64,000 nt of DNA from Micromonospora fulviviridis (lineage in GTDB: Bacteria; Actinomycetota; Actinomycetes; Mycobacteriales; Micromonosporaceae), in contig NZ_BMRA01000008.1 in NCBI RefSeq assembly GCF_014648395.1, positions 1 to 64,000 on the forward strand, read 5' to 3'. Under the pieces are notes generated by a model, which was not told where the DNA came from, made no database searches, and saw only the letters and a program-made list of their open reading frames with translations. Position numbers and translations under genes: made by a program. The stretch's first letter is position 1. The number at the start of each line of letters is the position of its first letter. Of this stretch, positions 1-8,428 are shown piece by piece.

Positions 1-270
1 CAGATGGCCTTCGGCGTCTACGAGGCGGTCCGCCGCCGCGGACTGCGCGTCGCCGACGACATCAGCATCGTCGGCTTCGACGACCTGCCCGAAGCCCGCT
101 GGGCCTCCCCGCCACTGACCACGGTCCGGCAGCCGCTCGTGGAGATGGGCCGGCTCGCCGCCCGCACCGTGCTCCGCCTGACCCAGGGCGAGGAGATCGA
201 GTCGCCCCGGGTCGAACTGGCCACCGAACTCGTGGTCCGGGACAGCAGCGCCCGCCCGGCCGCCGGGTAG
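1..270 (+). CDS. LacI-family transcriptional regulator, C-terminal fragment
   Basis: The open frame enters from the left edge, so only the last ~89 residues are present. The residues match the C-terminal half of the periplasmic-binding-protein-like effector domain of LacI/GalR repressors: an ISIVGFDD strand followed by a TTVRQP segment that packs against the sugar-binding cleft, and a final RDSS stretch typical of the family's end. The DNA-binding helix-turn-helix lies outside the window. Such proteins usually repress an adjacent sugar-uptake or glycosidase operon; that partner is not visible here. The next gene is convergent, 12 bp away. Confidence 0.9.
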   Translation, partial: QMAFGVYEAVRRRGLRVADDISIVGFDDLPEARWASPPLTTVRQPLVEMGRLAARTVLRLTQGEEIESPRVELATELVVRDSSARPAAG

Positions 271-282
271 GCCGCGGCCGGC

Positions 283-1578
283 TCAGTCGTCCTCCGGCGC
301 CGCCACCCGCGACACCGACCCGGGTGGCAGCGCGGCGAGGGCGGCGTGCCGGCGACGCCGGGCCAGCAGCACCGCTCCCCCGGCCACCAGCACCACCCCG
401 ACCGCCACCGAGGGGCCGGTGCCCGGCCAGGCGCCGGTGGCCGTGGCGCCGGCGCCGCCCAGCCCCGCGCCCCCGGCGAGCGCCGACGCCGCACCGGTCG
501 GCGACGCGCCGGCCCGATCCAGTTCGCCGGGGCGGACGAGCCGGCCGACTGCCGCGTCCCGGGGCAGGCCGAAGCCCCAGTCCAGCAGGGCGGCCCCCTG
601 CTGCCAGCCGCGCTGGGTGGGGATCTCCGCGCCGAGCAGGGTCACCACCAGCCGGCGGCCGCCCCGCTCGGCCGCGCCCACGTAGGTGTGCCGGGCCAGG
701 TCGGTGAAGCCGGTCTTGCCGCCGATCGCGCCCGGGTAGTGGTCGAGCAGCATGTTGTCGTTCGAAATCTGGAACGCCTTCGCGCGCAGCGCCGGCTGGG
801 CGGGAACCCTCGCGGTCCGGGTGGCGGCGTACCGGCGGAACGCCGGGTCGGCGAAGCACGCCCGGGCGATCAACGCGAGGTCGTACGCGCTGGTGAACTG
901 GCCCGGGCCGTCCAGCCCGGACGGCGTGACGGCGTGGGTCTGCAACGCGCCGAGCCGCCGGGCCTCCTCGTTCATCGCGCGGATGCCGCCGGCCGTCCCG
1001 TCCGCCCCGCCGCCCAGCCGGGCCAGGGCGTTGGCCGCCTCGTTGCCGGACTTCAGCAGCAGGCCCAGCCAGATCGTCTCGATCCGGTACCGGCCGCCCG
1101 CGACCAGCCCAACCGCCGAGCTGCCCGGCTCGATGGCCAGGTCCTCGGCCGTCACGGTGACCTCGCGGTCCGGGTCCAGCCTCGGCAGCACGGTGGCCGC
1201 CAGCAGCAGTTTCTGCACACTGGCCGGTACGCCGTACTCGTGCGGGCCGCAGCCGCCGAGCACCGCGCCGGTGTCCAGGTCGGCGACCACCCACGAGGTC
1301 GCGGTCACGGCCGGCGGAGCGGGCGCGGCCGGCGGCAGGGCCAGGCCGGCGGTGGCCAGGGCGGCGCCGCCGACCGCCCGCGCGACGGGGTCCGCCGCGG
1401 GTGGCGGCTGCGGCGGCCGGATCGTCGGGGCGGGCACGTTCGGGCAGGGCGGCGCCCCCGCCGGCAGCCGGCGGACGGGCGCCCCGCCCGTCCGGGTGCC
1501 CGCCACCGCGGGCGTGGGCAGCATCGACGCCGGCACGAGCAGGGCGGCCAGCACCGCGGACGGTCCCCAGGTCCTCAT
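283..1578 (-). CDS. D-alanyl-D-alanine carboxypeptidase (penicillin-binding, S11-type), paralogue 1
   Basis: A 431-aa exported serine DD-carboxypeptidase that trims the terminal D-Ala of peptidoglycan stem peptides. It has an N-terminal signal peptide (residues 1-26), a Pro-rich linker (about 40-90), and the three active-site boxes: SVQK at 120-123 with Ser120 as nucleophile, SGN at 177-179, and KTG at 288-290. A C-terminal hydrophobic segment (about 389-406) followed by RRRR anchors it in the membrane. It is closely related over its whole length to the protein at 18306-19571, so the two are paralogues flanking the copper locus. It stands alone, convergent with the LacI fragment. The ATG follows no strong ribosome site, but the signal peptide begins there. 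Confidence 0.93.
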   Translation of the reverse strand: MRTWGPSAVLAALLVPASMLPTPAVAGTRTGGAPVRRLPAGAPPCPNVPAPTIRPPQPPPAADPVARAVGGAALATAGLALPPAAPAPPAVTATSWVVADLDTGAVLGGCGPHEYGVPASVQKLLLAATVLPRLDPDREVTVTAEDLAIEPGSSAVGLVAGGRYRIETIWLGLLLKSGNEAANALARLGGGADGTAGGIRAMNEEARRLGALQTHAVTPSGLDGPGQFTSAYDLALIARACFADPAFRRYAATRTARVPAQPALRAKAFQISNDNMLLDHYPGAIGGKTGFTDLARHTYVGAAERGGRRLVVTLLGAEIPTQRGWQQGAALLDWGFGLPRDAAVGRLVRPGELDRAGASPTGAASALAGGAGLGGAGATATGAWPGTGPSVAVGVVLVAGGAVLLARRRRHAALAALPPGSVSRVAAPEDD

Positions 1579-1679
1579 GGCCGGAGGCTAGCCACGCCGA
1601 CCCGAACGGGTCGCCGGCTCGGGGATTCGCGTCACGCCGACGGCGGGGCGGGGTAGGCTTCCCGACCCCGGCGCGGTCG

Positions 1680-3605
1680 TCACCCGGACCTGACCGCCTC
1701 GGCGCCGGCCCCGACCGGTTCGCCGGGCCGTTCGGCCGGTCCCGGGACGCCGGCGGGCAGCGGCTGCTGGCGATCCCGCCCCTCCGTCCGCCGGCGTCGC
1801 CACCACCGGGCCGCCACGAGCACCAGCCCGGCCACGGCCACCCCGCCGAGGGCCAGCGCCGACCGGTCCAGCGCCGGTCGCAGCGGGGCCGCCGAGACGT
1901 GTACCGGGGTGGCGGCGCTCTCCCCCGCCGGCACCAGCCAGGGGTGGGTGTCGGTGACCGGGGGCAGGCCGTCGCGGAGCACGGTCACCCCCACCCGCCA
2001 GGCGCCCGGGGTACGGATGTCGTCCACCGCCACCACCCAGCCGTCGGCGGTCCGGGTCACCGGATGCACGGCCCGCTCCCCGTTCGGGCCGGTGAGCAGG
2101 AGCGACACCCCGGTCACCGGGGCGGGCGCCGGGCGCCGGGTGTCCCCGACGGCGATGCTGACGATGTTGCGCCCGGGGCGGTTGGGGCGGACGGCCACGG
2201 TGTCGACGAGGTCGGCCACCTGGCCGCTCACCTGCGGTTCGGTCCGGGCGGCGCCGGCCGCCGGGAAGGCTGGCCCCCGGGCCGGCCCGGCGGCGGCCAA
2301 CGCCCCGGCCAGGCCGAGGACGACCGCGAGCGCCCCGGCCTCGGCGAGCAGGGCCCGGCGGGGCAGGTCGGCCCGGCGCAGCCGACGGGCGGTCCGCAGC
2401 CCCAGCAGGCCGGCCAGCCCGGCAACCCCGGCCTTGGCCAGCAGCAGCACCCCGTACGGGGAGCCGAGCAGCGCGTCCACCGTGGCCACCTGGGGGCCGG
2501 TGAGCAACAGCCCGGTCAGCACGAGCAGGGTGACGCAGCCGACCGCGAGGACGGCGAACCCCCGCAGCAGGGCACGGAGCTGGGCGGCGCGTTCCGCCGT
2601 GCGGCGAGCCACGGGAAGCAGGGCGGCCGCGGCGGCCAGCACGGTGCCGGCCCAGCCCCCGGCCGCGCGGCGGTGCGCGCCGCCGACAAGCGCGGTGCGG
2701 ACCGGGCCGCCCGCCGGGTGGCCGAGCAGCGCGGTGCCGGCCGCCGCGGCGAGCGCACCGGCCAGGCCGACGGCGACGCCCGCGGGAGCGATCCGCGCGT
2801 CGGGCGCCGTGCGGAGCCGGTGGGCGGCGCGGAGCACGACCGCGAGCAGGGTCGCGGTGCCTGCCTCGCGGAGCAGCCAGCGACCGCCGGTGAGCTGGTC
2901 GGCCAGCAGTCGCCACCCGCCGGCCGCTCCGGCGAGCTGGATGGCCAGTTGCAGCGGCGCGGCGAGCAGCGCCAGCGCTCCCCCGTACCCGGACACCACG
3001 AGCAACCGCCGCCGGAGCGCGCGGTCCATGGTCGGTCCCGGCGACCGGCGGCGGCCGGCGAGGAGGGTGAGGGCCGCGCCGCCGAGCAGCACGGCGAAGC
3101 GGAGCAGGCCGGCGGCGCGGGCGGCGGTCTCCCGGGGGCCGGGGCCGACCGGGCCGGCGGCGCCGACGGCGGTGACCTGCCGGCCGACGCCGAAGACCAG
3201 GGTCCCGCTCGTGGTGTGCAGGTCGTCGCTGGACAGGGTGCGCCAGGAGACGTGGTAGGTGTTCGGCGGGAGGGCGGGCAGGCCGGCGACCAGGGTGACC
3301 GGCTCCTCGGTGTCGGCGTCCTCGGGGGCGGGCTCCCCGTCCGCACCGCGCAACGCCAGCCCGGTCACCGCCCAGTGCCGGCCATCCCCGTCGACCAGGG
3401 CGACCCGGGCGGCGGAGAGCTCGACGTGCTCGGTGAAGGCCAGGGTCAGCGTCTCGGGCGCCCGGTCGAGCACCGCGCCGTCAGCGGGCGCGCTGCTCGC
3501 CAGGTACGCGTGCGCCCGCGCCGGCGCGGGCCCGACCAGCACGGTCAGGCCCGCCACGGCGAGGGCGGCGAGGAGGCGGCCGAGCCGGCGGCGCACGACG
3601 GTCAC
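1680..3605 (-). CDS. CopC-CopD copper resistance fusion protein
   Basis: A 641-aa membrane protein. After a signal peptide ending ARA, the mature chain starts HAYLASS: an N-terminal His, the usual first copper ligand of CopC. An SSDDLHTTSG segment near residue 120 supplies the second CopC ligand region. A multi-pass CopD-like domain follows (about 150-430, eight or so hydrophobic segments). An extracellular YtkA-like beta domain comes next, then a C-terminal membrane helix (VAVAGLVLVAARWW) with a basic tail. CopC binds copper outside the membrane; CopD is proposed to move it across. The chosen GTG start overlaps the upstream stop as GTGA, so translation is probably coupled. It is the last gene of the copper operon. 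A GTG three codons later is an alternative. Confidence 0.88.
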   Translation of the reverse strand: MTVVRRRLGRLLAALAVAGLTVLVGPAPARAHAYLASSAPADGAVLDRAPETLTLAFTEHVELSAARVALVDGDGRHWAVTGLALRGADGEPAPEDADTEEPVTLVAGLPALPPNTYHVSWRTLSSDDLHTTSGTLVFGVGRQVTAVGAAGPVGPGPRETAARAAGLLRFAVLLGGAALTLLAGRRRSPGPTMDRALRRRLLVVSGYGGALALLAAPLQLAIQLAGAAGGWRLLADQLTGGRWLLREAGTATLLAVVLRAAHRLRTAPDARIAPAGVAVGLAGALAAAAGTALLGHPAGGPVRTALVGGAHRRAAGGWAGTVLAAAAALLPVARRTAERAAQLRALLRGFAVLAVGCVTLLVLTGLLLTGPQVATVDALLGSPYGVLLLAKAGVAGLAGLLGLRTARRLRRADLPRRALLAEAGALAVVLGLAGALAAAGPARGPAFPAAGAARTEPQVSGQVADLVDTVAVRPNRPGRNIVSIAVGDTRRPAPAPVTGVSLLLTGPNGERAVHPVTRTADGWVVAVDDIRTPGAWRVGVTVLRDGLPPVTDTHPWLVPAGESAATPVHVSAAPLRPALDRSALALGGVAVAGLVLVAARWWRRRRTEGRDRQQPLPAGVPGPAERPGEPVGAGAEAVRSG

Positions 3606-4069
3606 CGCACCGGCACGTGGGCCAGCCGGCGCTGCCCCGACGTGATCTCGATCTTGTCGCCGCGCTTGATCGCGCCGCCGTTGTTCAGATAGAGCAGGTA
3701 GTAGCTCTGCCCGGGGCGCAGCTCGTGGCCCTGCTTCATCAGCGCCGCCCGCCAGGCCAGCTTGCCGGAGCGCTCGTTGCGCAGCCGCGGCGGATGCTTC
3801 GTGTCGTTCTGGAAGGCCGACGCCTTCTGGGTGTCCAGCACCACGTAGCGCAGCTCCACCAGGCCGCCGTCGCCGACGACGGCGGCCTGGGTGAAGCGGA
3901 TGCCGAGGGTGGCCTCCAGCTGCCCGTCGTGCGGGACGGCGTAGCCCTGCCGGGCGTCGGCGTACCCGCCGAAGCGGACGATCGACACCGCGACCAGCGC
4001 CAGCACGAGCAGCGCGAGGACCAGCCGGCCGAGGCGGGGGCGCGGGATGCGGAACGGGATCGCGACCAT
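3602..4069 (-). CDS. Small membrane-anchored extracellular protein in the copper operon, function unknown
   Basis: A 155-aa protein with one N-terminal membrane helix (about 14-33, rich in Leu/Val) and an extracellular beta-rich domain of about 115 residues. I do not recognise a specific family; the layout resembles small DUF4352-like Ig-fold proteins. There are no Cys or His-cluster metal motifs. GAGGAG lies 9 nt before the ATG. It sits 54 bp after the third MCO-like gene and overlaps copC-copD by 4 nt, which places it in the operon. It could be an accessory or anchoring subunit for the copper proteins; that is inference from position only. Confidence 0.75.
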   Translation of the reverse strand: MVAIPFRIPRPRLGRLVLALLVLALVAVSIVRFGGYADARQGYAVPHDGQLEATLGIRFTQAAVVGDGGLVELRYVVLDTQKASAFQNDTKHPPRLRNERSGKLAWRAALMKQGHELRPGQSYYLLYLNNGGAIKRGDKIEITSGQRRLAHVPVR

Positions 4070-4123
4070 GGTCAGGACTCCTCGGGGAGGATGGGGGCCG
4101 GGCGGGTGCCCGGCCCCCGGGCG

Positions 4124-7093
4124 TCAGGGTGCGGTGTAGCGGGTGGCGGCGTAGTTGTCGAAGCGCAGCGACCCGCTGGTGGTGGCGGTACGGGCGACCA
4201 GGCCCAGCGCCGCCGACTCGACCGTGTAGCCGCTGGTGTCGCCGGTCAGCGTGCCGACGGTGACGGCGCCGACCTTGAGCGTGGCCGAGCCCGCGGTGGC
4301 CGAGGCCCAGTCGAGCCGTACGGTTCCGCCGCTCGCGGCGACCCAGCCGGTGTACGCCCAGCCCGCCGGCCGCAGCAGCCCCAGCCGGAACTGGTTGACG
4401 CCGTTGCTGCGCCGGTACTGCGCCACCGCCAGGGCCCCGCCGGAGGCGTTGCGGAGCTGGTAGACGGTGACCACGGCGGTCTGCGGGTTGACGGTGCCGA
4501 GGATGACGTCGGCCCTGGCGTGGACGGTCCGCTCGGCGGCCGGGGTGTTGTCCACGACGTACCCGACGGTGCCGGCGACCAGCTCCCCACCGCTGACCGA
4601 CACCGTGCCGCTGACCTGCGACCAGGCGCTCGTGCCGCCGGTGAAGGCGTCGGCGAAGATCGCGTTCGGCGGGTCCACGGTGACCGACACGCTGCCGGCC
4701 GCGCCCCAGTTGCCCAGCGCGTCGCGGGCCCGGACCCGCAGGGTGTGGGCGCCCCGGCTGAACCCGTTGAGGGCCACCGTGGCGGAGACGGCGGTGCCGC
4801 TGACCGTCATGGGGTGGCCGTGGCCGGCGCCGGGGTCGGCGCCCTCGTACCACTCGGCGGCGGCGACGGCGGAGGCCGCGTCGGTGGCGGTGGCGCTCAG
4901 GGTGAGCGTCGCCGCGCGGGCGGTCGGGTTCGGGGTGGCGGTGACCGCGCTGACCACCGGCCCGGTCCGGTCCAGCACGAAGCCGACCGCGGCGAGCGGG
5001 CCCCAGTTGCCGGCCGAGTCCCGGGCGTGCACCAGCACCTGGTGGGCGCCGTCGGCGAGCCCGGTCAGCTCACTCAGCGGCAGCAGCCCGTATGTGTTCT
5101 CCGTGCCGCCGTTGAACGACCCGTCGAGGGCCACGAAGGTGAAGCCGGTGCCGTCCGCGCCGCCGGCGTCGAGGAAGCCCTCCGCACCGGCGATGACGGA
5201 GTGCGTCCCGCCGCCGGCCGGGTCGGTGAAGGCGGCGTTGATCCGCAGGTCGGTCGGGTCGGACGCCGATCCGGTGCGGCCGTCGGTGGCGGCCGGGTCG
5301 ACCGCCGCCGAGAGCAGCGTCGGCACCGTGCGGTCCACCACCAGGTCGGCGGTGGCGTACGGGCCCCAGAGCCCGAAGGAGTCCCGGGTGTGCACCCACA
5401 CGGTGTGCCGGCCCTCGGCGAGTGCCGCGGCCACCACGGCGGGCACCATGCCGGACTCGGCGCTGACCGCCGCGCCCGGGCTGCCCAGGGTGAGCGGGGT
5501 GCCGGTGCCGTTGGCCCCGGTGGTGTCCAGGAAGTACTCGGCCCCGGTGACCGTGCCGCCGAGGCCGCGGTCGTCGCCGGTGGCGGAGACCGCGATGTCG
5601 CCCGTGCCGGCGGTCGGGTTGGGGCTGAGGGTGACCCCGGTGGTCACCGCCCCGGTGACCGCGAGGTTCAGCGTCGTGCTGCCCACCACGCCCCAGTTGC
5701 CGGCCGCGTCGTGGCCGCGTACCCAGATGGTGTGCCGGCCCTGGGCCAGCGTGGTGAGCAGGTCGGCGGGAAGGGCGGCGGTGGCCCCGGTGACGGTGGG
5801 ACCGGCGCCGAAGCCGGCGGCGGAGAACGGGATGCCGGTGCCCTCGGCGACCCGCAGGTCGTCGACGACCGCCTCGGCCCGGTCCACCACCGAGTTGCCG
5901 TTGCGGGCGTCGGTGAAGTCGGCGGTGACGGTCACGGCGTCGCGCACGCTGGCCGGGTTCGGGGCGGCCCGGACGTTGGCCGCGGTCGGGCCGACGTGGT
6001 CGCCGCTGACCGGCGGCGGGTTGGTGTCCAGGAAGGTGAGCATGCCGCCGAACGCCTGCTGGGGGCTGACCCCGGTGACCGTGGCGCCGTAGCGCTGGCC
6101 GGCGTTGTTGAGCCGCCCGCCGGACTCCAGCAGCGCGAAGCGCCGCCCGTCCGGGCCGGCCGGCACGGCGACCACCGCGTCGACCGCCTGCCCCGGTTGC
6201 AGCGGCACGGTCACCGCCGCCTCCGGGTACGCGGCCGGCCGGGCGTCCTGGCCGACCACCGACTGGTCCAGCCCGAGCAGGGTCATCGGGTGCGGCTGGA
6301 GCCCGGCGGCGACGTAGCGCAGCAGCACCCGGCGGCCGACGTCGGTGGCGACCACATCGGTTTCCGGGAACGCCTTGCCGTTGATCAGCCGGTACGCCGG
6401 CGCGTAGGCGCGCATGTCGTAGGTGCGCGGGGCCGCGTTGAAGGCCGGGTCGACCTCGGTGAGCACCAGCACCGCCTCGTCGTCGTAGACCGAGGCGCCG
6501 TCCCCGTACCCGCTGGGCCGGCCGCCGACGGCGGGAGCGCGGACCACCAGCGCGCCGACCAGGCCCATGGCGACCTGCCTCGGGCCGAGCGCGGTGTGCC
6601 CGGCCTCGTAGAGGTAGGTGCCGGGGCGGGACGCGGTGAACGTGTAGCTGCGGGTGCCGCCGGGTGCGGCGCCGGTGCGGTCCGGGGCGAGCCCGGTGAC
6701 CGCCGGGAGGGCCAGCGCCAGGTCGTCGGCGAGTCCGTTGTGCACGGTGATCGTCACCCGGTCGCCCTGGTCGACCACGAGCACCGGCCCGGGCAGGGTG
6801 GCCGGGGCGGCGTCGGTCGAGGCGAAGCCCCAGATCGGCACCGGCGTGGCGGCGCCGGGCAGCACCACCGAACCCGGCTTGGCCCACAGTTCGCAGCTGG
6901 CCGTGCCGCCGGCGAGCTGGCAGCCGGTCTGCGGCAGCGGGCCCTGCGGCGGGGCCGGCTCCCCGGCGAGGGTGGCCGGCGCCCGCCCGGCGGGAGCCGT
7001 GTGCGGGGCCGCGGCGTTCGCCGGGGCCGGGCCGAGGGCCAGCAGCGCGGCCGCGATCCCGGCGACCAGCCGAGGCGTACGGGTCAGTGTCAT
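4124..7093 (-). CDS. Multicopper-oxidase-like secreted protein with Ig-like repeats; copper ligands lost (MCO-3)
   Basis: A 989-aa secreted protein. The Sec signal peptide (MTLTRTPRLVAGIAAALLAL) is preceded by a strong GGGAGGG site, which decides the start. Two cupredoxin-like domains occupy about 60-380 and align with those of the next gene upstream, including a GPxLxVxxGDxVTITVHN strand and a GTYLYEAGHTALGPRQVAMG segment. The usual HxH pairs are missing: the second domain has QPHPMTLLG where HxHG is expected, and no HCH or HSH. About four Ig-like repeats of ~100 residues follow, each ending in a DxxGxWG-type motif. A C-terminal jelly-roll-like domain of ~170 residues closes it (FxDxFxGGTSAWxxVSG start). 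Catalysis is unlikely. A structural or carbohydrate-binding partner for its neighbours is plausible. Confidence 0.82.
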   Translation of the reverse strand: MTLTRTPRLVAGIAAALLALGPAPANAAAPHTAPAGRAPATLAGEPAPPQGPLPQTGCQLAGGTASCELWAKPGSVVLPGAATPVPIWGFASTDAAPATLPGPVLVVDQGDRVTITVHNGLADDLALALPAVTGLAPDRTGAAPGGTRSYTFTASRPGTYLYEAGHTALGPRQVAMGLVGALVVRAPAVGGRPSGYGDGASVYDDEAVLVLTEVDPAFNAAPRTYDMRAYAPAYRLINGKAFPETDVVATDVGRRVLLRYVAAGLQPHPMTLLGLDQSVVGQDARPAAYPEAAVTVPLQPGQAVDAVVAVPAGPDGRRFALLESGGRLNNAGQRYGATVTGVSPQQAFGGMLTFLDTNPPPVSGDHVGPTAANVRAAPNPASVRDAVTVTADFTDARNGNSVVDRAEAVVDDLRVAEGTGIPFSAAGFGAGPTVTGATAALPADLLTTLAQGRHTIWVRGHDAAGNWGVVGSTTLNLAVTGAVTTGVTLSPNPTAGTGDIAVSATGDDRGLGGTVTGAEYFLDTTGANGTGTPLTLGSPGAAVSAESGMVPAVVAAALAEGRHTVWVHTRDSFGLWGPYATADLVVDRTVPTLLSAAVDPAATDGRTGSASDPTDLRINAAFTDPAGGGTHSVIAGAEGFLDAGGADGTGFTFVALDGSFNGGTENTYGLLPLSELTGLADGAHQVLVHARDSAGNWGPLAAVGFVLDRTGPVVSAVTATPNPTARAATLTLSATATDAASAVAAAEWYEGADPGAGHGHPMTVSGTAVSATVALNGFSRGAHTLRVRARDALGNWGAAGSVSVTVDPPNAIFADAFTGGTSAWSQVSGTVSVSGGELVAGTVGYVVDNTPAAERTVHARADVILGTVNPQTAVVTVYQLRNASGGALAVAQYRRSNGVNQFRLGLLRPAGWAYTGWVAASGGTVRLDWASATAGSATLKVGAVTVGTLTGDTSGYTVESAALGLVARTATTSGSLRFDNYAATRYTAP

Positions 7094-7113
7094 CGTCGCC
7101 CTCCCCTGCCTGA

Positions 7114-8427
7114 TCACGCCGGGCATCCGGCGGGCGGGTCGATGCGGATCAGCGTCATCATTCCGCCGAAGCTCGCCCCGTAGTTGGTGGCCTGTTCCAG
7201 CGCGTGGCTGTGCGCGACGTGGTAGTACTCGCCGCACTGGTTGTTCTGCACCACGCCGGGCGGCAGTTCGCCCGGCTCGCCGCCGAGGTACGGGTTCTCC
7301 GCGAACCAGGTCTCCGGGCCGGGGCCGACGATCTGGTCCTGCAACGACGGCAGCGGCACCGGGATCGGGTTGCCCTGCGGGTCCCAGTGCTCGGCGTCCT
7401 TCCAGATCATCAGCGTGTCCACGGTCTGGCCGGGCGCCACGTCGATGAGAAAGCTGGAGTACGACAGGTCCTGCCCGCCGGGGCCCTGCGCGGGCCGGCC
7501 GTCCCGGGCGATGAGCTGCTCGTCGCTGCCGTGCGGGTGGAACGGGTAGCTCACCGAGCCGGCGTTGAGGTAGCGGATCAGCGCCGGCTTCGGGTTGCCC
7601 ACCGGGTCGTACGGGCGGATGTGGATCAGCGCCCCGTACGGCTGGGCGGGCAGCCAGTCGGCGTGGTTGGGCGCGATGGTGTCCGGCATGCTGCGCCCGT
7701 TGATGGTGAAGTAGCGGGCCTTGTAGCGGGTGAAGTCGTAGGCCCGCTTCCGCTCGACGGCGAGGTGCAGGTCCGGGTCGATCTCACCGAGCAGGTAGAG
7801 GTATTCGCGGTCGGGGTCGAACGCCGAGTCAGCCCGGTCGTTCTCCCGCTCGGGGTGGCCGGCCGGGCGGACCACGAGGGCGCCGTAGAGGCCCATCTGC
7901 AGCTGCTTCTGGGCGTCCGTGCCGGACTGGTAGAGGTAGGTGCCCGGCGGGCCGGCCGTGAAGGTGTAGGTGACCGAGCCGGTGTTGGCGGCGGCCGTGG
8001 TGGTCAGCGAGGTGAGGGTGCCGGCGGCGTCGGTCTCCGGCTGGGCGGGCTGGCCGTCGGCGAGCACCTGGACCTGGCCGGGGAAGGTGATCGAGGTGGG
8101 CTCGGGCAGGCTGTTGTGCAGCACCACGGTCACCTTCACCCCGGCGGTGACGCACAGCGTCGGGCCGGGGAGCTGGAAGGCGCCGCCGCCGGCCGCGTAG
8201 CTCCACATGTAGATGGTGTTGCCGTCCGGCATGGCCGCGTACCCGCCGGTGGCCGTCAGGTCGAAGGCGTTGTCGCCGGCGGTGAGGCACTCCAGGCCGG
8301 CGGGCGGGCTGGCGGCCGACTGGCTCGGTCCGGGGACGACGAGCACGGCGACGATGGCCGCGACGAGCGGCACCGCGCTGAGCCGCTTCCACCGGCCGCG
8401 GTCGAGACGAAGCATCGGAACCCCCAT
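7114..8427 (-). CDS. Multicopper-oxidase-like secreted protein, partial ligand set (MCO-2)
   Basis: A 437-aa exported protein with two cupredoxin-like domains. In domain 1 the usual HWHG is replaced by ITFPG and the HCH by YQSGT, so its copper ligands are gone. Domain 2 keeps an HxHG motif (YPFHPHG, His297 and His299) and a second HxH pair (HVAHSHALE, His406 and His408). The type-1 Cys is a Ser, so no type-1 copper is expected here. The retained pairs are those needed for half of a trinuclear copper site. The start at 8427 overlaps the neighbourhood of the upstream stop; the ATG at 8415, preceded by GGGGG, is equally likely and puts the signal peptide (MLRLDRGRWKRL...) at the terminus. One base separates it from MCO-1. 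Confidence 0.85.
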   Translation of the reverse strand: MGVPMLRLDRGRWKRLSAVPLVAAIVAVLVVPGPSQSAASPPAGLECLTAGDNAFDLTATGGYAAMPDGNTIYMWSYAAGGGAFQLPGPTLCVTAGVKVTVVLHNSLPEPTSITFPGQVQVLADGQPAQPETDAAGTLTSLTTTAAANTGSVTYTFTAGPPGTYLYQSGTDAQKQLQMGLYGALVVRPAGHPERENDRADSAFDPDREYLYLLGEIDPDLHLAVERKRAYDFTRYKARYFTINGRSMPDTIAPNHADWLPAQPYGALIHIRPYDPVGNPKPALIRYLNAGSVSYPFHPHGSDEQLIARDGRPAQGPGGQDLSYSSFLIDVAPGQTVDTLMIWKDAEHWDPQGNPIPVPLPSLQDQIVGPGPETWFAENPYLGGEPGELPPGVVQNNQCGEYYHVAHSHALEQATNYGASFGGMMTLIRIDPPAGCPA

Positions 8428-8428
8428 C

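Noticed and set aside
1401..3692. A 763-codon plus-strand frame opposite CopC-CopD
   Set aside because: Same shadow-frame character, with no start signal. It crosses the non-coding gap between two well-supported minus-strand genes.
3617..7183. A long plus-strand open frame opposite MCO-3 and the small membrane protein
   Set aside because: The protein is Gly/Val/Arg/His-rich without motifs; the minus-strand genes carry clear signal peptides and cupredoxin and Ig-like domains.
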